From Paracoccus shanxieyensis (lineage in GTDB: Bacteria > Pseudomonadota > Alphaproteobacteria > Rhodobacterales > Rhodobacteraceae), in NCBI RefSeq assembly GCF_009711265.1, contig NZ_WMII01000006.1:1-64000 (forward strand): a stretch of DNA of 64,000 nucleotides. The letters are read 5' to 3'. The notes beneath the pieces are model-generated. The model ran no database searches. It was not told where the DNA came from and saw nothing but the letters and a program-made list of their open reading frames with translations. Below, piece by piece: positions 28,529 to 37,833 of this stretch (its first letter is position 1; every line of letters begins with the position of its first letter). The translations under genes and the position numbers were made by a program.

Positions 28529-29806
28529 TTGACCCTGAAGCTTGGCGTGATCGCGGATGATTTCACAGGCGCGACCGACATCGCCGGGTTTCTGGTGATG
28601 AACGGCCTGACCACGGTGCAGTTGAACGGCGTGCCCGGCGGGACGGAAAAGGTCTCGGCCGACGCGGTGGTCATCAGCCTGAAATCCCGGTCCTGCCTCG
28701 CCGCGCAAGCGGTCAAGGACAGTCTTGCGTCGCTGGACTGGCTGCGGGCGCAGGATTGCGGGCAGGTGTTTTTCAAATATTGCTCGACCTTCGACAGCAC
28801 GGCGCAGGGCAATATCGGCCCGGTGACTGATGCGCTGATGGCGGCGCTGGACACGGATTTCACGGTGATCTGCCCGGCTTTGCCGGTCAATGGCCGCACG
28901 ATCTATCAGGGCTATCTGTTCGTGAATGGCGTGCCGCTGAACGAATCCGGGATGCGCGATCACCCGGTGACGCCGATGCGCGACGCCAATCTGATGCGGC
29001 TGATCCAGATGCAGGCGCAGGGGCGCGCCGGAAATGTCCCGGCGCAGGTGCTGGACAAGGGCGTCGATGCGGTGCGCGCCGCGCTGGCGGATCTGAAGGC
29101 GACGGGCGTGCGCTATGCCGTTCTGGACGCGCTGAGCGACGCGCATCTGGAAACCATGGGGCGGGCGGTCGCGGATATGGCGCTGGTGACCGGCGGCTCG
29201 GGTCTGGCGGATGGGATGGCGCGGGCATGGGCGGTGCCGGACCGCCGCGCGGCAGCCGAGGCCAAGGGCCAACCTGGCAAGGGACGCGCGGTGGTGCTGT
29301 CGGGATCCTGTTCCCAGATGACCAACGCGCAGGTCGCGGCTTACAAGGCCAAGGCCCCCGCGCTGCGCGTGGCCGTCGACCGGGCGATTTCGGACCCAGA
29401 CTATCCGACCGAGCTGGCCGATTGGGTGATGGCCCAGCCGGTTGGCCTTGCGCCGATGCTGTATGCGACCGCAGATCCGGCCCGGTTGAAAGCCGCGCAG
29501 GACCGCTTTGGTGCCGCGCGCGCCAGCGCAGCAATCGAGCAGCTGTTCGGCGCCGTGGCCGCGCTGCTGGAGGCGGCGGGCTTTGACCAGTTCATCGTCG
29601 CGGGCGGCGAGACATCGGGCATCGTCACGCAATCCTTGGGCATCACGGGCTTTCATATCGGCCCGCAGATCGCCCCCGGCGTGCCATGGGTGCGCGCCAC
29701 ATCGAAGCCGGTCTCGCTGGCGCTGAAATCCGGCAATTTCGGCAGCGAGCGCTTCTTTTTCGATGCCCAGTCGCTAAGCCCAACCGCTGACAAGGACATG
29801 ACCTGA
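28529..29806 (+). CDS. otnK: 3-oxo-tetronate kinase
   Basis: A 425-residue protein of the four-carbon acid sugar kinase family (former DUF1537). The N-terminal GVIADDFTGATDIAGFL is the family hallmark and the C-terminal half has the nucleotide-binding GGETSG. I chose the TTG start at 28529 because AGAGG lies 8 bases upstream and the family begins right there; in-frame codons to 28454 look non-coding. In the known pathway it phosphorylates 3-oxo-tetronate at O4. The stop overlaps the otnI start (TGATG). Confidence 0.9.
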   Translation: MTLKLGVIADDFTGATDIAGFLVMNGLTTVQLNGVPGGTEKVSADAVVISLKSRSCLAAQAVKDSLASLDWLRAQDCGQVFFKYCSTFDSTAQGNIGPVTDALMAALDTDFTVICPALPVNGRTIYQGYLFVNGVPLNESGMRDHPVTPMRDANLMRLIQMQAQGRAGNVPAQVLDKGVDAVRAALADLKATGVRYAVLDALSDAHLETMGRAVADMALVTGGSGLADGMARAWAVPDRRAAAEAKGQPGKGRAVVLSGSCSQMTNAQVAAYKAKAPALRVAVDRAISDPDYPTELADWVMAQPVGLAPMLYATADPARLKAAQDRFGAARASAAIEQLFGAVAALLEAAGFDQFIVAGGETSGIVTQSLGITGFHIGPQIAPGVPWVRATSKPVSLALKSGNFGSERFFFDAQSLSPTADKDMT

Positions 29807-30588
29807 TGCCGCGCTTTGCCGCCAACCTGTCGATGATGTTCACCGAATACGCCTTTCTGGACCGCTTCAAGGCGGCGGCGGATGCGGGCTTTCGCGCGGT
29901 GGAGTACCTGTTCCCCTATGACCACCCGGCATTCGAGGTCGCAGATCGCCTGCACGCCGCAGGGCTTGAACAGGCGCTGTTCAACATGCCGCCGGGCAAC
30001 TGGGCTGCGGGGGAACGCGGTCTTGCCGCCCTGCCCGGCCGTCAGGATGAATTCCGCGCCAATGTCGCCGTGGCGCTGGATTATGCCCGCGCGCTTGGCT
30101 GCCCCCGGCTGCACGCCATGGCCGGGATCACGGCGGGGCTGGACCGCGCCACGGCGGAAGCGACCTATATCGACAATATCCGCTTTGCCGCCGATCTGCT
30201 GGCCGATGCCGGCATCACCGTCCTGCTGGAGCCGATCAACAGCCGCAACATGCCCGGCTATTTCATCGCGCATCAGCATCAGGCGCTGGACCTGATCGAC
30301 CGCATCGACCGCCCGAACGTGCTGGTGCAGCTGGACCTGTATCACGCGCAGATCATGGATGGCGACCTGACCACGCTGATCCACGCCATGCAGGGGCGCT
30401 TTGGGCATGTGCAGATCGCCTCGGTGCCCGACCGGCACGAACCCGATGAGGGCGAGCTGAACTATCCCCATCTTTACGCCGTGCTGGACCGGCTGGGCTA
30501 TGACGGCTGGATCGGCTGCGAATACAACCCGCGCGGCCAGACCACGGCGGGTCTGGGCTGGTTCGCGCCCTATCGGACGCAGGCGTGA
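29806..30588 (+). CDS. otnI: 2-oxo-tetronate isomerase (hydroxypyruvate isomerase family)
   Basis: A 260-residue Hyi-family TIM barrel. MPRFAANLSMMFTE at the start, LLEPINSRNMPGYF with the first catalytic glutamate and GWIGCEYNPRG with the second are the family marks. Between otnK and otnC it is best read as OtnI, which converts 2-oxo- to 3-oxo-tetronate, rather than glyoxylate-pathway hydroxypyruvate isomerase. Overlaps both neighbours. Confidence 0.88.
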   Translation: MPRFAANLSMMFTEYAFLDRFKAAADAGFRAVEYLFPYDHPAFEVADRLHAAGLEQALFNMPPGNWAAGERGLAALPGRQDEFRANVAVALDYARALGCPRLHAMAGITAGLDRATAEATYIDNIRFAADLLADAGITVLLEPINSRNMPGYFIAHQHQALDLIDRIDRPNVLVQLDLYHAQIMDGDLTTLIHAMQGRFGHVQIASVPDRHEPDEGELNYPHLYAVLDRLGYDGWIGCEYNPRGQTTAGLGWFAPYRTQA

Positions 30589-31370
30589 TCCCGGCCGAGC
30601 GCCAGCGGCTGATCCTGACGCGGCTGCGGGACCGCGGGCTGATGGGCCTTGCCGAACTGGTCGATCTGCTGGGCGTGTCGCATATGACCGTGCGGCGCGA
30701 CGTGCAGAAGCTGGCGCGCGAGGGGCGGCTGAACGCGGTCCCCGGCGGCATCAGCCTGCCCGCGCGCGTGCTGCTGGAACCCTCGCATGACAGCAAGGCG
30801 CAGATGGCGCGGGCGGAAAAGGCGGCCATCGGCGCGCGGGCGGCTGAACTGGTTCCGCCCGGCGCGGTGGTCTATCTGGATGCGGGCACGACCGTGTTGC
30901 AGGTGGCGCGCCATCTGACGGCGCGCGACGATCTGACGGTTGTGACCAATGACTTCGCTGTCGCCGCGCTTTTGTCGGCGCAGTCGCGCTGCCGCCTTTA
31001 CCACACCGGCGGGCGGGTCGAACGCGACAACCAGTCCGGCGTGGGCCAGATCGCGGCCCGCGCGATTGCGGGCTTTCACTTCGACATCGCCTTTGTCTCG
31101 ACCTCATCCTTCGGGCCGGGCGGCATCTTCACCCCCAGCGAGGCCAAGGTCATGGTCAAACGCGCCATCACCGGCGCGGCGGCCCGCAGCATCCTTGTCA
31201 CCGACAGCAGCAAATACGGGCTGGTCGCGGCCTATAACGCCTGCCCGCTGGACCAGATCAGCGATCTGGTCACCGATGCGGGCCTGCCAGACAGCGCCCG
31301 CAGCGCGCTGGCCGCCAAAGGCATCGCGCTGCACATCACCGGCAACAGCACAGAAAGGCGCATCCCATGA
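30585..31370 (+). CDS. DeoR/GlpR family transcriptional regulator
   Basis: A 261-residue DeoR-type repressor starting with GTG (GTGA overlap with otnI). The N-terminal helix-turn-helix (RLRDRGLMGLAELVDLLGVS, then HMTVRRDVQKL) is followed by the sugar-phosphate-sensing domain with VYLDAGTTVLQVA and VTNDFAVAALL. Its position inside the operon suggests autoregulation of the otn genes by a phosphorylated tetronate intermediate. Confidence 0.92.
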   Translation: MIPAERQRLILTRLRDRGLMGLAELVDLLGVSHMTVRRDVQKLAREGRLNAVPGGISLPARVLLEPSHDSKAQMARAEKAAIGARAAELVPPGAVVYLDAGTTVLQVARHLTARDDLTVVTNDFAVAALLSAQSRCRLYHTGGRVERDNQSGVGQIAARAIAGFHFDIAFVSTSSFGPGGIFTPSEAKVMVKRAITGAAARSILVTDSSKYGLVAAYNACPLDQISDLVTDAGLPDSARSALAAKGIALHITGNSTERRIP

Positions 31371-32020
31371 CGATGACCGAGGCCCAGACCCGCGATCTGC
31401 TGGTCGAACTGGGGGCCAGCCTGTTTCAGCGCGGCTATTGCGTCGGCAGCGCGGGCAATATCTGTGTGCGCTTGCCCGACGGCTATCTGATGACACCGAC
31501 GAATTCCTCGCTGGGGCGGCTGCGCGCCGACCGCATCAGCAAGCTGGACCCGGACTGGACCCATATCGCCGGCGACGCACCGTCGAAAGAGGTGTTCATG
31601 CACCGCGCCGTGCTGACCGCCCGCCCGCAGGCGGGGGCCGTGGTGCATCTGCATTCGACCTGCGCCACGGCGATCGGCTGTCTGGCGCAGCCGGGCTGCG
31701 ATCAGCCCATCGCCGCGCTGACGCCCTATTTCGTGATGCGCGTGGGCCGCCGCCTGCCGGTCATCCGATATTACCGCCCCGGCGACAGCGCAATGGAGGC
31801 CGAGATCCATGCCGCAGCCCAAGGTGCCAGCGCGATGATCCTTGCCAATCACGGGCCGGTCGTGTCGGGCAAGACGCTGACCGATACGGTCTATGCCGCC
31901 GAAGAGCTTGAGGAATCGGCCAAACTGGCGCTGATGCTGCGCGGGATGCAGGCCCGTGCGCTGAGCGCCGATCAGATCGACGATCTGCTGCAGGTCTATG
32001 GCCCGCCCGGCGCGGGGTAA
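31367..32020 (+). CDS. otnC: 3-oxo-tetronate 4-phosphate decarboxylase (class II aldolase family)
   Basis: A 217-residue class II aldolase/adducin-type protein. The zinc histidines are seen in HLHSTCAT and the downstream ANHGPVVSG, and GNICVRLPDG is near the start. In the otn context it decarboxylates 3-oxo-tetronate 4-phosphate to dihydroxyacetone phosphate. ATGA overlap with the DeoR gene. It is the last gene of the operon; no tetronate dehydrogenase (LtnD/DtnD type) follows. Confidence 0.88.
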   Translation: MTMTEAQTRDLLVELGASLFQRGYCVGSAGNICVRLPDGYLMTPTNSSLGRLRADRISKLDPDWTHIAGDAPSKEVFMHRAVLTARPQAGAVVHLHSTCATAIGCLAQPGCDQPIAALTPYFVMRVGRRLPVIRYYRPGDSAMEAEIHAAAQGASAMILANHGPVVSGKTLTDTVYAAEELEESAKLALMLRGMQARALSADQIDDLLQVYGPPGAG

Positions 32021-32040
32021 AAGCCGTCGCGGCGCATTGC

Positions 32041-32055
32041 CTGCCGAACCGGCAG
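32041..32055. terminator. Weak hairpin after otnC
   Basis: CTGCCG and CGGCAG form a perfect 6-bp stem with a 3-base loop 20 bases after the otnC stop. No T-run follows, so termination here is uncertain. The remaining bases up to 32265 show no gene. Confidence 0.3.
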
Positions 32056-32265
32056 CAGGGACCGATCTGGCAAGAACCCCTGCCTGAAAACGCCACATCC
32101 CCCGCCGAAAACCACCGCTTGCCGCACTGCCGCATTGATCGTCCCCGGCAAAACTGGCAGACACACAGCGGAAGCAGCGACCCGCGCATTTCGGCAGCAT
32201 CCCGACTTCCTGACATCTCCACACCCGGCCGCGCTGGCCGGTCTTTTTCGATTGGGTGACGCCGC

Positions 32266-34521
32266 ATGGCCGACAAGGATTTCGTCGCTCCTGCCTCGAA
32301 GGCGGCAGGTGGTTGGGGGGCGCTGAAAAGCTGTGGCAAACGGCTGCTGCAAACCGGCAATCCCCTTGCGGGCGCACGCGCCATGCTGCACGCCAACCAG
32401 CCCGACGGCTTTGACTGCCCCGGCTGCGCATGGGGCGATCCGGAACACGGCTCATCCTTTGAATTCTGCGAAAACGGCGTCAAGGCCGTCGCATGGGAGG
32501 CGACGCGCAAGCGCACCACGCCCGATTTCTTCGCCGATCACACCGTCTCCGAATTGCGCGGCTGGTCGGATTACGATCTGGAGCATCAGGGCCGCCTGAC
32601 CCATCCGCTGCGCTATGACCCGGCGCAGGACCGCTATCTGCCCGTCGCCTGGGACGATGCGTTTGCCCAGATCGGCGCGGCGCTGCGGGCGCTGGAAAGC
32701 CCCGATCAGGCGGAATTCTATACCTCGGGCCGGGCCAGCAACGAGGCGGCGTTTCTGTATCAGCTGTTCGTGCGACTGTATGGCACGAACAATTTCCCCG
32801 ACTGCTCGAACATGTGCCACGAAGCGTCGGGCGTGGCGCTGATCGACGCGGTGGGCATCGGCAAGGGCACGGTGCTGCTTGAGGATTTTGAACAGGCCGA
32901 TGCGATTTTCGTCTTTGGCCAGAACCCCGGCACCAACCATCCCCGGATGCTGGCCGATCTGCGCAAGGCGGCGGCACGCGGCGCGCGCGTGGTGGTCTTC
33001 AACCCGCTGAAGGAAAAGGGTCTGCAGCGCTTTGCCGATCCGCAAAACAAGATCGAGATGCTGCGCGGCGGCTCACAACCCACCTCGACGGATTACTTTC
33101 AGGTCCGTCTGGGCGGCGACATGGCCGCAATCCGGGGCATGTGCAAGGTGGTGCTGGCCGAAGGCGTGCTGGACCGCGATTTCATCACCCGCCATTGCCA
33201 CGGCTTCGAGGATTGGCGCGCTGTGGTCGAGGCGACCTCGTGGGACCAGATCCAGACGCAATCGGGCCTGAGCCGCGCCCAGATCGAAACGGCGGCGCGC
33301 ATCTACATGCAGTCGGACCGGGTCATCGCCACATGGGCGATGGGTGTGACGCAGCACCGCCATTCGGTGGCCACCATCCGCGAGATCGCGAATTTCCTGT
33401 TCCTGCGCGGCAATGTCGGGCGGCCCGGCACCGGGCTGTGCCCCGTGCGCGGCCATTCCAACGTGCAGGGCGACCGCACCATGGGGATCAACGAAAAGCC
33501 CCCCGCCCAGCTGACCGATGCCCTGGAGCGGGAACTGGGCGTCAGCCTGCCACGCCATGACGGCCATAACGTGCTGGGGGCCATCGGGGCGATGCTGGAC
33601 GGCTCGGCCAGGGCCTTTATCGGGCTGGGCGGCAACTTCGCCCGCGCCACGCCCGACAGCGCGCTGATCGCGCAGGCCCTGTCCGGGCTGGGCCTGACGG
33701 TGCATGTCGCCACCAAGCTGAACCATTCGCATCTGCTGCCGGGCGCGGCCTCGTTCATTCTGCCCTGTCTGGGCCGGACCGAGATCGACAAATCCCCCGC
33801 AGGCATCCGCCAGATCGTCACGGTCGAGGATTCCATGAGCATGGTCCACGGCTCGGGTGGCATCAACCTGCCCGCCTCGGCCGAGCTGAAATCCGAAATC
33901 GGCATCATCGCCGGGATCGCCGCCGCGACCGTCGGCAGCGCGGTGGTGGATTGGCAGGCCATGGCGGATGATTACGACCTGATCCGCGACATGATCGGGC
34001 GCGTGCTGCCGGGCTTTCACGATTACAACGAACGCGTGCGCAAGCCGCGCGGCTTCTGGCTGCGCAACCCGGCGGCGCAGCGCGAATGGCGCACACCGAC
34101 GGCGCGGGCGAATTTCGGCGCGGATCCCCTGCCCGAGGCGACCGAATGGCAGAAATCGCAGGGCGATGGCCGTTTCGTGCTGCAGACCTTCCGGTCGCAC
34201 GATCAGTATAACACCACGATCTATGGCATGGATGACCGCTATCGCGGCGTCTATGGCGAACGCCGCGTGGTCTTCGTCAATCCCGACGACATCGCGGCCA
34301 TCGGCGCGAAGGCCGGGGACCGGGTCGATATCATCGGCCCGTCGGATGACGGGATCGACCGCGTGGCGCAGGCGTTCCGGCTGGTCGCCTATGATCTGCC
34401 GCGCGGCTGCATCGCGGGCTATTATCCGGAACTGAACGTGCTGGTGCCGCTTGGTGCCTTTGGCGAGCGCAGCTTTACGCCCAATTCGAAATCCATCCCG
34501 GTCCGCCTGCACCCCCTATGA
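32266..34521 (+). CDS. FdhF/YdeP family molybdopterin oxidoreductase
   Basis: A 751-residue oxidoreductase of the YdeP branch of the formate dehydrogenase/DMSO reductase superfamily. The N-terminus has DCPGCAWGDPEHGSSFEFCE with three cysteines instead of a full four-cysteine Fe-S motif, typical of YdeP. The molybdopterin-guanine-dinucleotide domains follow (FVFGQNPGTNHPRMLADLR, GNVGRPGTGLCPVRGHSNVQ) and the C-terminal beta domain has NPDDIAAIGAKAGDRVDI. No Tat signal, so cytoplasmic. The physiological substrate of the family is not settled. It overlaps the following small gene by ATGA. Confidence 0.9.
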   Translation: MADKDFVAPASKAAGGWGALKSCGKRLLQTGNPLAGARAMLHANQPDGFDCPGCAWGDPEHGSSFEFCENGVKAVAWEATRKRTTPDFFADHTVSELRGWSDYDLEHQGRLTHPLRYDPAQDRYLPVAWDDAFAQIGAALRALESPDQAEFYTSGRASNEAAFLYQLFVRLYGTNNFPDCSNMCHEASGVALIDAVGIGKGTVLLEDFEQADAIFVFGQNPGTNHPRMLADLRKAAARGARVVVFNPLKEKGLQRFADPQNKIEMLRGGSQPTSTDYFQVRLGGDMAAIRGMCKVVLAEGVLDRDFITRHCHGFEDWRAVVEATSWDQIQTQSGLSRAQIETAARIYMQSDRVIATWAMGVTQHRHSVATIREIANFLFLRGNVGRPGTGLCPVRGHSNVQGDRTMGINEKPPAQLTDALERELGVSLPRHDGHNVLGAIGAMLDGSARAFIGLGGNFARATPDSALIAQALSGLGLTVHVATKLNHSHLLPGAASFILPCLGRTEIDKSPAGIRQIVTVEDSMSMVHGSGGINLPASAELKSEIGIIAGIAAATVGSAVVDWQAMADDYDLIRDMIGRVLPGFHDYNERVRKPRGFWLRNPAAQREWRTPTARANFGADPLPEATEWQKSQGDGRFVLQTFRSHDQYNTTIYGMDDRYRGVYGERRVVFVNPDDIAAIGAKAGDRVDIIGPSDDGIDRVAQAFRLVAYDLPRGCIAGYYPELNVLVPLGAFGERSFTPNSKSIPVRLHPL

Positions 34522-34793
34522 CCGAGGCCGAGTTCATGGCCGAAACGCAGCGGCTGACCGCCGCCTGCCCCGGTCTCAGCCCGCTGGGCGCGGGCATCCT
34601 TGCCGCAATGACGCTGGGCATCGCGCAAGACAGCCGCAGCTTTGCCCGCATCTTCGACATCTCGCATGCGCTGGTCCTGCGCGAAGCCGCGGTGCTTGAC
34701 GACGAATTCGGCCTGCTGTCAGGCCATCTGACCGGGCACAGACGGATGTTTCAGCCGACCACCCGCGCTGAGGCATTGCTGCACCGAAGCTGA
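34518..34793 (+). CDS. Small protein coupled to the YdeP-type oxidoreductase
   Basis: A 91-residue protein I do not recognise. It begins MTEAEFMAETQRLTAACPGL and seems mostly helical, with one cysteine and no membrane segment or signal peptide. The ATGA overlap with the oxidoreductase gene implies coupled synthesis and perhaps a maturation or partner role; this is inference. Codon use matches the neighbours. Confidence 0.7.
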   Translation: MTEAEFMAETQRLTAACPGLSPLGAGILAAMTLGIAQDSRSFARIFDISHALVLREAAVLDDEFGLLSGHLTGHRRMFQPTTRAEALLHRS

Positions 34794-34958
34794 GTTCTTG
34801 TCCCGCAAGGGGTGACAGGCGCAACCGGATGTTGCAACCTTGCCGAGCCGGGATCGGAACACGGCGTCCCGCCGCCCGATGCCCAAGCCTTCACTCATGG
34901 AAACGATGCTGTCCGGTATCGTCGTCACGATCACCCTGTCACCATAACGGAGCCCTGC

Positions 34959-36371
34959 ATGAATGCCGTCATCGACTTCCTGAACCTGATTTTCTGGAAC
35001 TACATCCTGATCTACGGTCTGATCGCGGTCGGGCTGTATTTCACGTTCCGGCTGGGCTTTCTGCAGTTCCGTCACTTTCCCGAGCTGTTCCGATGCGTGC
35101 TGGGTTCGGGCAAGGCCGACAAGAACGGCATCACGCCGCTGCAGGCGCTGACGGTCAGTCTGGCCTCGCGCGTGGGGACCGGCAATATCGCGGGCGTTGC
35201 CGTCGCGATCTATCTGGGCGGCGCGGGTGCGGTGTTCTGGATGTGGGTGGTGGCGCTGGTCGGCATGGCCACGGCCTATTCCGAAAGCGCGCTGGCGCAG
35301 CTTTACAAGGTGCATGGCGATGGCGGCATGTATCGCGGCGGACCGGCCTATTACATCTCGAAGGGGCTGGGGCTGCCGTGGCTGGGCGCGGTGTTTGCCG
35401 TGGCGCTGATCCTTGCTTTCGGGCTGGTCTTCAACTCGGTGCAGTCGAATTCCATCGCCGAGGCGGTCAATGGCGCGTTCGGCGTGCCGAAATGGGCCGT
35501 GGGCCTTGCCACCGCCGGGCTGACGGCGGCCATCATCTTTGGCGGCATCCCGCAGGTGGCGCGCGTGGCCGAAATCGTCGTGCCGTTCATGGCGGGCATC
35601 TATCTGCTGGCGGCGATCATCGTCATCGTGATGAACCTGACCGACGTGCCGTGGGCGCTGTGGCAGATCGTCGGTGGCGCTTTCGGCCTGACCGAGGCGG
35701 CGGGTGGGGTCGCGGGCTCGATCACGGCGGCGGCGATGAACGGCATCAAGCGCGGTCTGTTCTCGAACGAGGCGGGCATGGGCTCGGCCCCGAACATCGC
35801 CGCGGTGGCGACGCCCGACCCGCACCACCCGTCCAGCCAGGGCTTCGTGCAGGCGCTTGGCGTCTTTATCGACACGATCCTTGTCTGCACGGCGACGGCG
35901 GTGATGATCATCCTGTCGGGCGTGATGCAGCCGGGCAGCGGCATCACCGGCACGGTGCTGACGCAGAACGCGCTGGTGCATCACTTCGGCGCGGCGGGCG
36001 GCATCTTCGTGGCGGTGGCGATCTTCTTTTTCGCCTTCACCTCGATTATCGGCAACTATGCCTATGCCGAAAATGCCGTGTCCTATCTGGGCTTTGGCAA
36101 CAAGACAGGCCTGACGGTCCTGCGGGTTGCGGCGGTGCTGATGGTCGTCTGGGGCGCCATCCAAAGCGTGGCCACGGTGTTCAATCTGGCCGATGCCTCG
36201 ATGGGTCTGATGGCCACGATCAACCTGATTGCCATCGTGGCGCTGTCGGGCACGGTGGCGAAGCTGACGCGGGATTATCTGGCGCAGCGCAAGGCGGGCA
36301 AGATGCCGACCTTCCACCTGTCCCAGCATCCCGATCTTGCCAAAGGCGTCGATCCGCAGATCTGGCGCTGA
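34959..36371 (+). CDS. Sodium:alanine symporter family (AGCS) transporter
   Basis: A 470-residue inner-membrane symporter. GLYFTFRLGFLQFRHF, LASRVGTGNIAGVAVAIYLG and LFSNEAGMGSAPNIAAVA are AGCS signatures, with about 11 hydrophobic segments. The start at 34959 follows GGAG; the in-frame extension to 34812 looks non-coding. It imports alanine, glycine or a related small amino acid with Na+. A strong hairpin follows the stop. Confidence 0.92.
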   Translation: MNAVIDFLNLIFWNYILIYGLIAVGLYFTFRLGFLQFRHFPELFRCVLGSGKADKNGITPLQALTVSLASRVGTGNIAGVAVAIYLGGAGAVFWMWVVALVGMATAYSESALAQLYKVHGDGGMYRGGPAYYISKGLGLPWLGAVFAVALILAFGLVFNSVQSNSIAEAVNGAFGVPKWAVGLATAGLTAAIIFGGIPQVARVAEIVVPFMAGIYLLAAIIVIVMNLTDVPWALWQIVGGAFGLTEAAGGVAGSITAAAMNGIKRGLFSNEAGMGSAPNIAAVATPDPHHPSSQGFVQALGVFIDTILVCTATAVMIILSGVMQPGSGITGTVLTQNALVHHFGAAGGIFVAVAIFFFAFTSIIGNYAYAENAVSYLGFGNKTGLTVLRVAAVLMVVWGAIQSVATVFNLADASMGLMATINLIAIVALSGTVAKLTRDYLAQRKAGKMPTFHLSQHPDLAKGVDPQIWR

Positions 36372-36394
36372 TCCCGGCCGGGACGCGCCGAACC

Positions 36395-36423
36395 GCCGGA
36401 CCGCGCACACCGCGTGGTCCGGC
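36395..36423 (+). terminator. Hairpin after the AGCS gene
   Basis: GCCGGACC at 36395-36402 pairs with GGTCCGGC at 36416-36423, with further pairs inside. It starts 23 bases after the symporter stop and probably ends that transcript. Confidence 0.5.
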
Positions 36424-36503
36424 CACCCCTTACGCGGTCGGGTGTTCCGCGCTAATGTGACAGGATGCGTCCCGATCCGGACGTGTGTGGGGGAGGTCAC
36501 CAG

Positions 36504-36908
36504 ATGAAGTGCAACACCATCATCGCCACCAGCGCCCTGCTTGTGACACTGGCTGCCTGCGGCACGCCGACCGAACAATGCGAGGCCCGCGTGGCATCCG
36601 AACAGCGCAATGTCCGCGCCTTGCTGGCCGAGGTCGAGGGCAATATCGCCCGGGGATATGCTTGGGAAACCCAGCCCGTGCGCGATACCGGGCTGCGCTT
36701 TTGTGCGGGCGGCTATCGCGGCGGGAATTTCGGCCTTGGGCTGTCCAGTTGTTATGGTGGCACCAATACCATGCGCGAGCGCGTGCCGATCGATCCCGTC
36801 GCCGAAACGCGCAAGCGCGATGCCCTGCAACAGCGGCTGACGGCGCTGTCGACCTTCGGGCAGTCGCAATGCGTTGCGCGCTATGGCGCCGCGACGCCAC
36901 AGCGATAG
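36504..36908 (+). CDS. Hypothetical lipoprotein
   Basis: A 134-residue protein with a lipoprotein signal (MKCNTIIATSALLVTLAAC, lipobox LAAC, mature Cys19). The mature part has four more cysteines and a glycine-rich FCAGGYRGGNFGLGLSSCYG segment, then a charged helical tail. GGGGGAGG upstream of the ATG is a strong ribosome site. No known family is recognised. Confidence 0.8.
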   Translation: MKCNTIIATSALLVTLAACGTPTEQCEARVASEQRNVRALLAEVEGNIARGYAWETQPVRDTGLRFCAGGYRGGNFGLGLSSCYGGTNTMRERVPIDPVAETRKRDALQQRLTALSTFGQSQCVARYGAATPQR

Positions 36909-36960
36909 CCAGCAATCCGGCCGCAGGCCCGCATGGGGCTGCGGCGCTTTCGCGAAGGCG

Positions 36961-37176
36961 TCAGTAGCAATTGCCGCTGGTGCAGGACAGCCCGCCCGCC
37001 ACAGCGCCGATCAGCGCGCCCGTGGTCTTGGATCCGCCCACCGCATCCGCAGCAACCGCGCCCAGACCCGCGCCCCCGACGGTGCGCACCGCCGCGCTGT
37101 TCGTCGGATTGTTATAGCCGCCGCATCCGGCCAGCATCACCGTCAGCGCAACCAGCGCAATCCCTGTCCGTGTCAT
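36961..37176 (-). CDS. Small glycine-zipper lipoprotein
   Basis: A 71-residue protein with a lipobox (VMLAGC) and a glycine-zipper segment (GGAGLGAVAADAVGG, then TGALIGAVAGG), as in small outer-membrane-associated lipoproteins. An ATG at 37191 in frame gives five more residues; I prefer 37176 because the signal peptide then starts MTRTG. Convergent with the lipoprotein gene at 36504-36908. Function unknown. Confidence 0.75.
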   Translation of the reverse strand: MTRTGIALVALTVMLAGCGGYNNPTNSAAVRTVGGAGLGAVAADAVGGSKTTGALIGAVAGGLSCTSGNCY

Positions 37177-37509
37177 CCCGCTCTGCCTCATCTTCGTTTC
37201 TTGTGTCGGGCAAGACTACCCACGCGAGTGGCTGCGGTGAACCCTGCGGCCTTGCGACCGGCAAGGCTTGGCCGATCTGGCGACAAATCAGAGTTAATGC
37301 AATCTAAGCGCGAAATCGATAAAGCGCCATCACCTAACCACCTGTATTCAAACATCTGTCATGTGGGAAAAGGACAGATTGCCAAGCTTCCGGCGCTTCA
37401 ATAGGTTGATTCTGTTCGGTGCGTTTCCCGCGGGTCGAGCGATTTTTGGTTATAATTGTATCTGCTCTCGCGGTGCTTCACAGCGCCTGCCCCAACCGAG
37501 GAGCTTGAC
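37177..37509 (+). promoter_or_regulatory. AT-rich divergent region before a small protein gene
   Basis: No gene is seen in these 333 bases. A perfect TATAAT lies at 37451-37456, 54 bases before the next start, but no matching -35 box was found at normal spacing. GC is clearly lower than in the surroundings. Confidence 0.4.
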
Positions 37510-37740
37510 ATGGGACAATCCGCCGTCGACGGTCAGGATTATCTGAACAGCCCGGACATGATTGCATTGACGCTTGGTCGTGTCGTCGCACACCGTATTT
37601 CCAACAATCTGGAAGTGTCGCATTTCCACATCCGCGCACGCCTTGGCGAAATTATCGAACGCGGCTCGGACGATCTGCGCGGCGGGGTGTCGCCAGACAT
37701 GGCGCGCGCGGCGATGACGCATCTGAACCAATACGCCTGA
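37510..37740 (+). CDS. Hypothetical small protein
   Basis: A 76-residue protein starting MGQSAVDGQD, with GAGGAG upstream. It has no signal peptide or membrane segment and contains a helical HRISNNLEVSHFHIRARLGE stretch. No family is recognised. It is alone, with a promoter-like TATAAT upstream and a hairpin directly after the stop, so it is probably an independent, real gene. Confidence 0.75.
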   Translation: MGQSAVDGQDYLNSPDMIALTLGRVVAHRISNNLEVSHFHIRARLGEIIERGSDDLRGGVSPDMARAAMTHLNQYA

Positions 37741-37773
37741 TCTGCCCGCCTTGCGGGATCGCCGACGGGCAGA
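37741..37773 (+). terminator. Hairpin after the small protein gene
   Basis: TCTGCCCG at 37741-37748 pairs exactly with CGGGCAGA at 37766-37773, immediately after the stop codon and before the converging transglycosylase gene. Confidence 0.5.
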
Positions 37774-37833
37774 TGCACCAGAAGCGGCAGGTGCAACCCC
37801 GCCGCTTGGCCGAAACCCCATCGTGGCCCCGCC

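Noticed and set aside
34794..34958. Riboswitch before the AGCS symporter
   Set aside because: I looked for glycine-riboswitch-like conserved segments and did not find a convincing match.
34719..36869. 716-codon open frame on the minus strand
   Set aside because: Antisense to the AGCS symporter and lipoprotein genes, with typical shadow composition.
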